From positions 1 to 12,648 of the forward strand of contig CANQYR010000020.1 of the NCBI GenBank assembly GCA_947628125.1: a stretch of 12,648 nucleotides of DNA, read 5' to 3'. Below, piece after piece: positions 1 through 6,540 of the stretch. Position numbers and translations under genes: made by a program. Numbering within the stretch: the first letter of the stretch is position 1; each line of letters begins with the position of its first letter. The notes below the pieces were generated by a model that did no database searches, was not told the DNA's origin, and saw only the letters and a program-made list of their open reading frames with translations. Source of the DNA: an uncultured Bacilli bacterium (lineage in GTDB: Bacteria; Bacillota_I; Bacilli_A; RF39; UBA660).

Positions 1-528
1 TTACATATTGATTTTACATATGGTACGCCAAAGAAATATGAGATACTAGAAAAATATAAAATAAGGAATGAAGAGGGGAATTTAGAGTATGTGAAAAATT
101 TTGAAATCTGGGAGTTTAATATGGACAGAATAAAAAAAATTTGGTACTCTAAAGACAGAGATGAAGTAATAAAGTATAAGCATTTAGTGATGCTAGATGT
201 AAATGAAGAAGAATTAAAAGAACTAGTAAAGGGTGATAGTTATATGGAAAAGTATGCCAAGGAATTAATCAAGTTAAATGAAAGTGAAGCATTTCAAAGT
301 TTAATGAGCTATGATGAAGATAAGGAAAAAATGATAAGGACAGATAAGAAATTAGCTTATGAAGATGGCCAAAAGATAGGACAAAAGATTGGTCATGAAG
401 CTGGTGTAGCTGAGACTAAAATAGAAACTGCCAAAAAATTATTAAGTAAAGATATGAATTATAATTTTATTCAAGAAATAACTGGATTAAGTATTGACGA
501 AATAGAAAAACTATCAAACGAATTATGA
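1..528 (+). CDS. Rpn/PD-(D/E)XK nuclease-type transposase protein, C-terminal part (5' truncated by window)
   Basis: The frame is open from base 1, so the gene starts outside the window; the GTG at 91 is internal. The fragment (175 residues) resembles the C-terminal two thirds of the Rpn / PD-(D/E)XK nuclease family transposases: an aromatic-rich strand region (FEIWEFNM), a lysine/glutamate-rich helical region, a short glycine-spaced repeat (GQKIGQKIGHEAG) and a tail of the form AKKLLSKDMNYNFIQEITGLSIDEIEKL, where family members carry a small helix-turn-helix-like motif. In this family the catalytic acidic residues lie further N-terminal and cannot be seen here. Known members are recombination-promoting nucleases, often multicopy. 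The gene is followed by its own terminator and is unlikely to belong functionally to the secretion cluster downstream. The AAA/GAA-rich codon use differs from the GT-rich genes that follow. Confidence 0.8.
   Translation, partial: LHIDFTYGTPKKYEILEKYKIRNEEGNLEYVKNFEIWEFNMDRIKKIWYSKDRDEVIKYKHLVMLDVNEEELKELVKGDSYMEKYAKELIKLNESEAFQSLMSYDEDKEKMIRTDKKLAYEDGQKIGQKIGHEAGVAETKIETAKKLLSKDMNYNFIQEITGLSIDEIEKLSNEL
367..396 (+). repeat. 12-base in-frame tandem repeat, about 2.5 copies
   Basis: GGCCAAAAGATA is followed directly by GGACAAAAGATT and then GGTCAT, encoding GQKI-GQKI-GH. The unit is a multiple of three, so copy-number change would lengthen the linker without breaking the frame. Glycine-spaced short repeats at this place are common in Rpn-family proteins. 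Confidence 0.7.
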
Positions 529-553
529 GAAAATTATTCTCATCTGGTATATG

Positions 554-575
554 AGGAACCTTTGGTTCTTTTTTT
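554..575 (+). terminator. Rho-independent terminator after the Rpn-type gene
   Basis: GAACC (556-560), loop TTT, GGTTC (564-568), extended by G555-T569 and A554-T570, then a T run to 575. A second perfect inverted repeat, TGAGAA/TTCTCA (526-531 and 537-542), begins at the stop codon but has no T run and is probably accessory. Confidence 0.75.
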
Positions 576-619
576 AATAGATGCTAAAAAAATTACACCT
601 TTTTTTGATGTCATTATTT

Positions 620-628
620 TGATATAAT
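620..628 (+). promoter_or_regulatory. Extended -10 promoter for the pilin-like gene at 650
   Basis: TGATATAAT is a perfect extended -10 (TGn-TATAAT). No good -35 is seen at 17 bases, only a T run, which fits an extended -10 promoter. A start about 7 bases downstream (~635) falls on the first base of the SD AAGGCGG, giving a leader of about 15 bases. The same layout recurs before 2676, 3915 and 12629. Confidence 0.6.
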
Positions 629-649
629 AATTATAAGGCGGTGTGTAAT

Positions 650-2059
650 ATGAGGAAGCATTGGCTTTTGTTTATATTTGTTTTATTGTTTATTCCAAAA
701 ATAATATATGCTGAGGATATTACTTTAAAAGTGGCAGAAAGTAATATATATGATCTTATGGCAAATTCTGTAAAAAATAATAAATGGCAAGTTACTACTG
801 AAGGTGAATTTTATAATATAGAAGTTGATGTTGGTAATGTATCTAAAGATAGTAATTTAAAGTCAGTGGTTGATAAGCTAAAAAAACTTAAAAATTATTC
901 AGTTCAACTTATTGGTTGTAAAGATGCTAATAGATGTGATGAGAATAATTTAGATTATATTATAGATTTTTCTTTAAAAGAAGATGGTAATCGAATATAT
1001 TTATCAACTAGCTATGTTGAAGATGATGATTATAGGATGAGAGGAGTAGAAAAACTAATTAGTATAGCTTATAGAAAGGGTAAAAAAACTAAAATAATAG
1101 AGTATAAAGATGGTGACACAAAAATTAATAAGGATACTTCTGGTCTTAGTAAACTAGAAGGTAGTTTTGCTAAGCCACAAAAAATTGGTAATGAAGGTAC
1201 AATTGTGATTCCTGAAAAGGACGATGATTTTTGGAAAAATACTGATAAGGACAGTGGTTTAAATTGTTATTATTTTGTTTTTAATTATACTAGTTCTTCT
1301 AAGAATACAGTTCTTTATAATATTAAGAATCGTGAAGATGTTCATAAATATATATATTTAATAGGTGATGCATATAAATTAGCTTCTCATCCAGTTGAGG
1401 ATCTTAGTCCTTCAGTTTTTCAGGTTTCTAATGATCGTGAATATGCTGTATGTTTTGAAGAAGATGATGAAAAAGTTTATGGTAAAACGTTTACTTTTAA
1501 ATATTCTAGTGATGATAAGCTTAAAGCTTTAAATGGTGCCGCGGCAATAGAGGCAGCAAGACAAAATGGTCAAGATAATGTAAGAGATGCGACTAAGGAA
1601 GAAATAGAGGCGGCGGCAAAGGCGGTTGTGCAAAATTGGAGTCCACAAACTTTGTGTGGTAATAATAATGAGTATTGTAGTATTGATATAACTAAGTTTT
1701 GTACGACAGCAACTGTGGCAAGAACTTTAAAGTTTTTAGGTTTATTACTTTCACTTGCTAAAGTTTTAGTGCCAGCGATTATAATTATTTTAGGTTTTAT
1801 TGATTTGGGTAAGATTATGTTATCTGGTAATGCTGATGATGCTAAAAAGCAGGGTAAAAATATTATTAAGAGAGTTGTTATAGGTATGGTAATATTTTTA
1901 TCACCTACTATTTTAAGTACGATATATAATGTTGCTTATAATATTGCTAATGATGAAGAAGGTCCGGTTTCAGCTGAGCTTAATGTTCCAGAAAATTTTA
2001 AAAATTGTGTAAATTGTGTTTTGAATGCTGATTCATCATGTATTATTAAGGAGGAATAA
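650..2059 (+). CDS. Large exported protein with C-terminal two-helix T4SS pilin-like module
   Basis: 469 residues from ATG 650. I prefer this to the GTG at 641 because the SD AAGGCGG (635-641) is 8 bases before it and the product then begins with a normal signal peptide (MRKHWLLFIFVLLFIPKIIYA, cleavage near residue 21). Residues ~22-340 form a hydrophilic predicted extracytoplasmic region with scattered cysteines that I do not recognise. It includes an alanine/glutamate-rich helix (~295-328). Residues ~350-435 are a VirB2-like pair of membrane helices (~363-387, ~405-430) joined by a lysine-rich loop (AKKQGKNIIKR), which would face the cytoplasm. The tail has a cysteine cluster (CVNCVLNADSSC, 453-464) also found in the next three pilin-like proteins. 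The module belongs with the short T4SS pilin-like proteins of Gram-positive bacteria; the large exported region is unusual for a pilin. It may be a tip or adhesin-like subunit, but that is inference. The stop lies just after an SD (2048-2054) used by engB. Confidence 0.8.
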   Translation: MRKHWLLFIFVLLFIPKIIYAEDITLKVAESNIYDLMANSVKNNKWQVTTEGEFYNIEVDVGNVSKDSNLKSVVDKLKKLKNYSVQLIGCKDANRCDENNLDYIIDFSLKEDGNRIYLSTSYVEDDDYRMRGVEKLISIAYRKGKKTKIIEYKDGDTKINKDTSGLSKLEGSFAKPQKIGNEGTIVIPEKDDDFWKNTDKDSGLNCYYFVFNYTSSSKNTVLYNIKNREDVHKYIYLIGDAYKLASHPVEDLSPSVFQVSNDREYAVCFEEDDEKVYGKTFTFKYSSDDKLKALNGAAAIEAARQNGQDNVRDATKEEIEAAAKAVVQNWSPQTLCGNNNEYCSIDITKFCTTATVARTLKFLGLLLSLAKVLVPAIIIILGFIDLGKIMLSGNADDAKKQGKNIIKRVVIGMVIFLSPTILSTIYNVAYNIANDEEGPVSAELNVPENFKNCVNCVLNADSSCIIKEE

Positions 2060-2061
2060 TT

Positions 2062-2640
2062 ATGCGAATTGATTCAGTTGAACTAGAAAGGATAGCAGTT
2101 AGGCAAAGTCAATATCCTGATTCAGGTAAGATGGAGTTTCTTTTGGTAGGAAGAAGTAATGTTGGTAAGTCTAGTTTTATTAATGCTTTGATAGGTCGTA
2201 AGAATTTTGCGCGAACTAGTAGTAAGCCGGGTAAGACGCAGACATTAAATTTTTATTTAATAAATAAGGATTTTTATTTGATTGATGTTCCTGGTTATGG
2301 TTATGCTAATGTTTCGAAAAGTATTTATAAGAAGCTTGGGTTAATGATTGAGGAGTATATTAAGAGCAGGGGAAATTTAAGTCATGTTTTTTTGCTTATT
2401 GATTATCGTCATAAACCAACTAGTGATGATGTTTTGATGTATAATTTTTTAAAGTATTATAATTTAGATACAACGGTTATTGCAACTAAGTATGATAAGG
2501 TTAATATGAAGGATAGAACTTTAAGGGACAAGGATATTCTTAGTGAGTTGAAAATTGACTCTTTTATTCATTTTTCTTCAACAACTAAAAAGGGCCGAGA
2601 AGAGGTTTACAAAATTATTGAAGAAAAATTAAATAAGTAA
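2062..2640 (+). CDS. engB: Ribosome biogenesis GTPase EngB/YsxC (YihA)
   Basis: 192 residues, the normal length for this TRAFAC GTPase. EngB binds the assembling 50S subunit and is needed for its maturation. All the GTPase motifs are visible: G1 GRSNVGKS (30-37), the family's KPGKTQTLNF segment with the G2 threonine (~56-64), G3 DVPGYG (75-80), G4 TKYDK (142-146) and G5 SSTTKKG (172-178). Nothing is missing, so the protein should be active. The start ATG is preceded by a perfect AAGGAGG (2048-2054) whose bases also encode the last residues of the upstream gene, and only two bases separate that stop from this ATG. EngB would therefore be co-transcribed with, and probably coupled to, the pilin-like gene before it. 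Its place inside a secretion-like cluster is odd, because it normally sits beside other housekeeping genes such as clpX or lon. Confidence 0.97.
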   Translation: MRIDSVELERIAVRQSQYPDSGKMEFLLVGRSNVGKSSFINALIGRKNFARTSSKPGKTQTLNFYLINKDFYLIDVPGYGYANVSKSIYKKLGLMIEEYIKSRGNLSHVFLLIDYRHKPTSDDVLMYNFLKYYNLDTTVIATKYDKVNMKDRTLRDKDILSELKIDSFIHFSSTTKKGREEVYKIIEEKLNK

Positions 2641-2648
2641 ATAATTTA

Positions 2649-2657
2649 TGTTATAAT
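2649..2657 (+). promoter_or_regulatory. Extended -10 promoter before the second pilin-like gene
   Basis: TGTTATAAT is a perfect extended -10 directly after the engB stop. The base 7 downstream (2664) is the first base of the SD AGGAGGG (2664-2670), so the leader would be only about 12 bases. The -35 region (TTAAAT at 2629-2634, 17-base spacer) is weak. Confidence 0.55.
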
Positions 2658-2675
2658 TTGTTTAGGAGGGTAATT

Positions 2676-3467
2676 ATGAAGAAGTTTGGTTATTTTGTTT
2701 GTTTTTTATGCTTTTTTTTCTTTATGCCCTTAATTAAAGCCGCTACTACATGTGATAATTATCAATGTATAGTTTGTACTTATCAAATAGAAAATTATAA
2801 AATTAAATATACAGTTAAAGCTAAGGCTAATGGTAAAATTTATTTGAAAAATTCGATAGTAAAGGGAAAGGGTGCAAAAAATCTTACTTTTAAGTCAGTG
2901 GCTACTGGTGAGGATTTTAAAAGTGGCAATAAGTTAGTATGTCCTGCGGTTATTTATAAAACTTCAACGAATAAGAAGACAGTTACGATAGGTTTTAGTA
3001 AAAAAAAGAAAATGACTTCATCTTCTTTAACCGACGAAAAAACAAATGGTAATCCTTTTCCAATGACTACTGATTGGGGAGATGTTAGTGATACTAATTT
3101 GGAAACTGTTTGTAGTAAGCCAGAGCTTAGAAAACCTTTAAAGTTTATTGGTAGTATTGTTAATTTATTAAAGATTGTGGTGCCAATTATAATTTTAGTT
3201 ATGGGTATATTTGATTTGTTTAAAGCTGTTACTTCTTCGAAAGATGATAGGATTTTATCGGCTGTTAAGTCAATTGCTATTAGGTTAGTTGCGGGTATTT
3301 TTATTTTCTTTATTCCAGGGATTGTGCAGTTTGCTATGGATCTTGTTAATGAGTGGAGTCAGTATCAGAATACTTGGTGTTGTTGTACGCAGTGTATACT
3401 AGATTATAATAATTGTGATGTTAATAGCTGTAATGATACTTCGTGTAAGATAGGAGGTATAAAGTGA
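2676..3467 (+). CDS. Exported T4SS pilin-like protein with cysteine-rich ectodomain and tail
   Basis: 263 residues from ATG 2676, chosen over a TTG at 2658 because the SD AGGAGGG (2664-2670) sits 5 bases before it and the TTG frame would translate the SD itself. A signal peptide (residues 1-22, ending LIKA) is followed by a ~120-residue predicted exported domain with cysteines at 26, 31, 34 and 89 and many lysines (TNKKTVTIGFSKKKK). It may be a beta-rich fold; I do not recognise it. Residues ~151-225 are the two-helix module: LKFIGSIVNLLKIVVP, helix 1 ending in GIFDLFKAV, a cytoplasmic loop SSKDDRILSAVKSIAIR, and helix 2. The tail holds CCCTQCILDYNNC (235-247) and four further polar residues with Cys 252 and 257. 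The helix region is close to that of the 3915 gene (shared GIFDLFKA, SKDD, AVKSI, RL), so these are duplicates of one ancestor. The last residues (CKIGGIK) are encoded by bases that include the SD of the next gene, and the stop overlaps its start. Confidence 0.82.
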   Translation: MKKFGYFVCFLCFFFFMPLIKAATTCDNYQCIVCTYQIENYKIKYTVKAKANGKIYLKNSIVKGKGAKNLTFKSVATGEDFKSGNKLVCPAVIYKTSTNKKTVTIGFSKKKKMTSSSLTDEKTNGNPFPMTTDWGDVSDTNLETVCSKPELRKPLKFIGSIVNLLKIVVPIIILVMGIFDLFKAVTSSKDDRILSAVKSIAIRLVAGIFIFFIPGIVQFAMDLVNEWSQYQNTWCCCTQCILDYNNCDVNSCNDTSCKIGGIK

Positions 3468-3838
3468 TTTTTTTGGCTGATTCTTGTTTAAAGCTAATTG
3501 AACCTTTAAAGTTTATTGGTAAGATTGTTTTGATTTTGAGAATTCTTGTTCCTATTATTTTGATTGTTTTTGGGACAATAGATTTGTCTAAGGCTATTAT
3601 GAAGGATGGCGAGATTGGTAAGGTAGTTAAAAAATTTGTTTTTCGATTACTTGGTGGGGTTTTAATATTTTTCTTGCCAACTTTGGTGTTAGTTGTTTTT
3701 AACTTAGTTAATGGTTTTGATAGTGCTAAAAAGGAAAATAGTTTATGTTTTAATTGTATACTTGATGTAAGAAAGTGTAACAGTAATACAGGCGGTGGCG
3801 GTGGACATGGTAATGTTAGTACCGCAGATGTTAAATAA
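3464..3838 (+). CDS. Short T4SS pilin-like two-helix membrane protein
   Basis: 124 residues from GTG 3464, which overlaps the preceding TGA (GTGA) and has a perfect AGGAGGT (3452-3458) 5 bases upstream; translational coupling is likely. Residues 12-85 are almost only the VirB2-like module: EPLKFIGKIVLILRILVP, helix 1 (~20-40), DLSKAIMKDGEIGKVVKKFVFR as the basic cytoplasmic loop, helix 2 (~60-84), then NGF and the cysteine tail CFNCILDVRKC (95-105). There is no separate signal peptide; only ~12 residues precede the conserved module. The end is a glycine/histidine stretch (NTGGGGGHGN), unusual among its paralogues and perhaps flexible or exposed. It is the minimal pilin of the cluster and could be the main fibre or ring subunit (inference). 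A terminator begins at its stop codon. Confidence 0.8.
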   Translation: MIFLADSCLKLIEPLKFIGKIVLILRILVPIILIVFGTIDLSKAIMKDGEIGKVVKKFVFRLLGGVLIFFLPTLVLVVFNLVNGFDSAKKENSLCFNCILDVRKCNSNTGGGGGHGNVSTADVK

Positions 3839-3869
3839 CATGTATATTGCTACATGTTTTTGTTTTTTT
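3837..3869 (+). terminator. Rho-independent terminator between pilin-like genes
   Basis: AACATGTA (3837-3844), loop TATTGC, TACATGTT (3851-3858): a perfect 8-base stem followed by TTTG and seven T. It starts inside the TAA stop of the gene before. The T run overlaps the -35 region of the next promoter, so termination and re-initiation are packed together. Confidence 0.75.
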
Positions 3870-3888
3870 ACTTTAGGTGTGGTATAAT
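3860..3888 (+). promoter_or_regulatory. Extended -10 promoter before the third short pilin-like gene
   Basis: TTGTTT (3860-3865), a 17-base spacer and TATAAT (3883-3888) preceded by TGG (extended -10). This is the most complete promoter in the window. Transcription from ~3895 would give a leader of ~20 bases to ATG 3915. Confidence 0.7.
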
Positions 3889-3914
3889 CTTTTAAAGATG
3901 GGTGTGTGAAAAAG

Positions 3915-4298
3915 ATGGTTAAGAAGATTTTGTTTCTTTTAATTTTGGGAGTAGTATTTTGTTTTACACCAATATCAGCTGCTTCTTTATATTGCAGTGG
4001 GTTAAAGAGTACTTTAAAAATTATAGGTGAGGTTGTAAGAATTTTAAAAATTTTGGTACCGTCAGTTATTATTGTAATTGGAATATTTGATTTGTTTAAG
4101 GCAATTACGGCTTCTAAGGATGATGCGGTAATGAAGGCTGTTAAGTCAATTATTTTACGTTTAGCCTCTGGTGTTTTAATATTTTTCTTACCAACTTTGA
4201 TAGTTTTTGTTTTTGATTTGGTTGATGGTTTTAGTCCTTATGAGAATGATTATAAAGAGTGTGTTACGTGTGTTTTGAATGTGAAAAATTGTGAATAG
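3915..4298 (+). CDS. Short exported T4SS pilin-like protein
   Basis: 127 residues from ATG 3915. A GTG at 3906 in the same frame would add three residues, but the only SD-like bases (GGGTG, 3900-3904) lie too close to it; neither start has a strong SD. A signal peptide ends near residue 22 (PISA). The module runs from ~32: LKIIGEVVRILKILVP, helix 1 (~46-63) ending GIFDLFKAI, loop TASKDDAVMKAVKSIILR, helix 2 (~82-103), then the tail CVTCVLNVKNC (116-126) right at the end of the protein. It is nearly all pilin module and is closely similar to the module of the 2676 gene, pointing to recent tandem duplication. Predicted topology is both ends outside and the basic loop inside, as in VirB2/TrbC pilins. 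It begins its own transcription unit after the terminator at 3837-3869. Confidence 0.8.
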   Translation: MVKKILFLLILGVVFCFTPISAASLYCSGLKSTLKIIGEVVRILKILVPSVIIVIGIFDLFKAITASKDDAVMKAVKSIILRLASGVLIFFLPTLIVFVFDLVDGFSPYENDYKECVTCVLNVKNCE

Positions 4299-4314
4299 GG
4301 TGGAGTGATTTTAT

Positions 4315-5526
4315 TTGCAAAATAGATTAGTACAGTTTTTGTTTTTGGTTTTAATATTGTTTATATATATGCCTAATATAAGGGCGGTTAATCATTCAAC
4401 TGCTAAAGATGGTGATAAAAGGATTTTACTTGAGGCTGCCCATGGTTTAGGAGGTAGTGATTGTAATCATGCTTCTAATACTGTTGATGGAGTTACATAT
4501 TATGAAAATGTTGAGGCAAGGATTATGATTGATAAAATTGCTGGTTATTTAAAGCAAGCTGATATTCCTTATGAGATTGCTAATGAGATTGCTGGTGATA
4601 AATATTTTAATGATTATGAAGGTTATGTTAGTAGTAATTGTAATCCGGTTGATTCTGCTTGTTGTGGTTTTGTGCAAGGAATGATTGGTAATTATGCTAC
4701 TAGTATTACTTATCCGCATGTTGATGAGGTTGGTGCTTCTAATTATTTATTTGTTTTTGAGCTTCATTTTAATGCGACGGGAAATGATAGTGATGCTTAT
4801 TATAGTGCGGTTATGAGTAGGGAAATAACGCCGGAGTTTAAGGAAAATGCGCTTAAGATAACTGATGCGGTTGATAGAGTTATTGGAACTAGTGGGGCAA
4901 TGATTGTTGAGGATTATAATTTAGTTAATATACGTCTTGGGACGGTTACGCAGATGTATGTTAACCGAAAAATTCCAACTTATTATTTGGAAACTTTTTT
5001 TATGGATAATGATGAGCATTTAAGGGTTTATGCTAGCAAAAAGGATGAACTTGCTAAGGAACTTGCTCAGGCTTTGGTGGAGCTTGCTGGTAGTAGTGCA
5101 AGGCTTGAGGATATTCCAAGTGATGGTGGTGATACTACAGAAAATGATGAAAATGATCCTGATAATTGGAAGGGTGGCTCAGTAGTTGATCCTTTTAAGG
5201 GTTATCCTATTTTATCTTTTAGTAATGATTTTGATTGCCGTAATTTGCTGGTTGATGTTGAAACTGGTAATCTTAATAGTGTAGGTAAGTTAATTGATGA
5301 TGTTTTTACGGTTATGAAGTGGCTTGGACCTTTGTTAGCAATTATTTTATCGGTTTTGGATTTTATTAAGTTTGCCGCCGTGCCAAGTGCAAAACCGAAG
5401 GTTATTAAAAGGACTGTTATTAGGATTGTTATTGGTTTAATAGTGTTATTTTTACCTTATTTATTGGATTTACTTTTTCATTTGTTTGGTCTTTATGATA
5501 TAAGTAGATGCAAAATAGGAGGATAA
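4315..5526 (+). CDS. Amidase_3-like (N-acetylmuramoyl-L-alanine amidase) domain fused to pilin-like two-helix module
   Basis: 403 residues from TTG 4315, with GGAGTG (4302-4307) 7 bases upstream; the next ATG would cut into the signal peptide. Signal peptide 1-24 (MPNIRA). Residues ~36-257 follow the zinc amidase_3 pattern: ILLEAAHGLGG (His43 for the usual GHGG), YYENVEAR (Glu64, less likely Glu67, as the second ligand), FELHFNA (His151, for the usual SxHxNA) and YYLETFFMDN (Glu226, the catalytic glutamate position). These enzymes cleave the bond between MurNAc and the stem peptide. The domain is divergent, so activity is likely but not certain. After an acidic, glycine-rich linker (~262-297), residues ~298-403 carry FDC, helix 1 (~333-354), basic loop KPKVIKRTVIR, helix 2 (~367-391) and the end FGLYDISRCKIGG. 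This tail is shared with the next two proteins. The signal peptide and loop charge place the amidase outside the membrane. Confidence 0.82.
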   Translation: MQNRLVQFLFLVLILFIYMPNIRAVNHSTAKDGDKRILLEAAHGLGGSDCNHASNTVDGVTYYENVEARIMIDKIAGYLKQADIPYEIANEIAGDKYFNDYEGYVSSNCNPVDSACCGFVQGMIGNYATSITYPHVDEVGASNYLFVFELHFNATGNDSDAYYSAVMSREITPEFKENALKITDAVDRVIGTSGAMIVEDYNLVNIRLGTVTQMYVNRKIPTYYLETFFMDNDEHLRVYASKKDELAKELAQALVELAGSSARLEDIPSDGGDTTENDENDPDNWKGGSVVDPFKGYPILSFSNDFDCRNLLVDVETGNLNSVGKLIDDVFTVMKWLGPLLAIILSVLDFIKFAAVPSAKPKVIKRTVIRIVIGLIVLFLPYLLDLLFHLFGLYDISRCKIGG

Positions 5527-5528
5527 TT

Positions 5529-6503
5529 ATGAAGAAGATTTTATTTTTATTAGTTGTTTTCTTATTACCTTTTTGTGTTTATGCGGTTAGTATTGATGTA
5601 AGTGGAATGAATGATGATATTGCTTCTTTGCTTACTTCTTTATCTGATGATTGGCCAAGTAATATGGATAGTGGGCGTTTAAGTGTTATTAGAGAAGCTG
5701 GTTTGATGATTGGTAAGGGAACTACATATTTGTGGGGAGGCGGTCATACTAATGGGTGTATTGAAGGTGTGCCTCAGTATTTAGATTGTTCTGGTTATGT
5801 TTCTTTAGCGTTTCACCGAGGTGGGGCTTTAGATGTGGCTTGTGGTATTGATACTAATAGTTTTATTCATGATGGTTTGTTTGAAGAGATTAGTGAGTCG
5901 GAGTTAAGGCCAGGAGATATTGCTTTAAATAATGGGGGTAGTGGGGAGCATATTGGTCTTTATATTGGCAAGAAAAATGGTTTGAATATGTATTTTCATA
6001 GTTCTAATCATAATGGAGTGTCTGGTCCTCAGGTCAGAGAGGGTAATGGTTATTTTACTTATTTTATGCGTTATAAGAATTGGAATGAGGTGCATTATAG
6101 TGCGCCAGAGGTAGGTAATGATGGTGTTGGCGGTGAAATAACTGGTAGTCTTAAAGATCCTTATCCTAATTTTAATTTGGCTTTGACAACGGGTGATTTT
6201 ACTTGTGAAAATATTTTTTATGGGGTTACGAAAGATGGTACTAAGGAAGAGAAGAATTTGAAGAAGATTTTGGATATGATTTTTAGGGTTATGATTGTTT
6301 TGGGTCCGGTTTTATTAATTGCGTTAACGATTAGTGATTTTGCTCGGGCTTTATCTTTGAATAAGGATGATTTAAAGAAAGTGTTTAAAAAGACTTTAAA
6401 AAGGTTGGTTATTTTGGTCATTTTAATTATGATTCCTTTAATTATAAATTTATTATTTCAACTTTTTGGATTATATGATTTAAGTAATTGTGGTATTTCA
6501 TAA
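5529..6503 (+). CDS. NlpC/P60 peptidase domain fused to pilin-like two-helix module
   Basis: 324 residues from ATG 5529, preferred over ATG 5508 because AGGAGGAT (5517-5524) lies just before it, within the end of the upstream gene (stop to ATG two bases). Signal peptide 1-19 (FCVYA). Residues ~50-185 form a C40 cysteine peptidase: TTYLWGGGHTNG, LDCSGYV (Cys87 nucleophile), LRPGDIAL, EHIGLYIG (His141) and YFHSS (His157 as third residue). Such enzymes cut gamma-D-Glu-diaminoacyl bonds or stem peptides, and are common in Gram-positive T4SS as VirB1-like wall openers. A short Gly/Asp linker leads to FTCENIF, helix 1 (~248-272, with a proline and TISDF), a lysine-rich loop KDDLKKVFKKTLKR, helix 2 (~291-314) and the end FGLYDLSNCGIS. 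All three catalytic residues are present, so it should be active, on the outer face of the membrane. Confidence 0.87.
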   Translation: MKKILFLLVVFLLPFCVYAVSIDVSGMNDDIASLLTSLSDDWPSNMDSGRLSVIREAGLMIGKGTTYLWGGGHTNGCIEGVPQYLDCSGYVSLAFHRGGALDVACGIDTNSFIHDGLFEEISESELRPGDIALNNGGSGEHIGLYIGKKNGLNMYFHSSNHNGVSGPQVREGNGYFTYFMRYKNWNEVHYSAPEVGNDGVGGEITGSLKDPYPNFNLALTTGDFTCENIFYGVTKDGTKEEKNLKKILDMIFRVMIVLGPVLLIALTISDFARALSLNKDDLKKVFKKTLKRLVILVILIMIPLIINLLFQLFGLYDLSNCGIS

Positions 6504-6516
6504 TTTAGTGTATAAT
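6488..6516 (+). promoter_or_regulatory. Probable promoter before the third hydrolase-pilin gene
   Basis: TTGTGG (6488-6493), a 17-base spacer and TATAAT (6511-6516). The TG here touches the -10 directly, so it is not a standard extended -10. The -35 lies inside the end of the upstream gene. A start near 6523 gives an ~18-base leader containing AGGAAGAGGTG (6526-6536). No terminator precedes it, so read-through from upstream is also expected. Confidence 0.5.
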
Positions 6517-6540
6517 ATTGATTGTAGGAAGAGGTGAAAC

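Noticed and set aside
526..542. Perfect inverted repeat TGAGAA/TTCTCA as a separate operator
   Set aside because: It is short, sits at a stop codon directly before a clear terminator, and has no second copy in the window.
3464..3467. TGA read as tryptophan (Mycoplasma code)
   Set aside because: TGA ends several genes exactly at start overlaps with good SDs, and tryptophan is TGG throughout, so the standard bacterial code fits.
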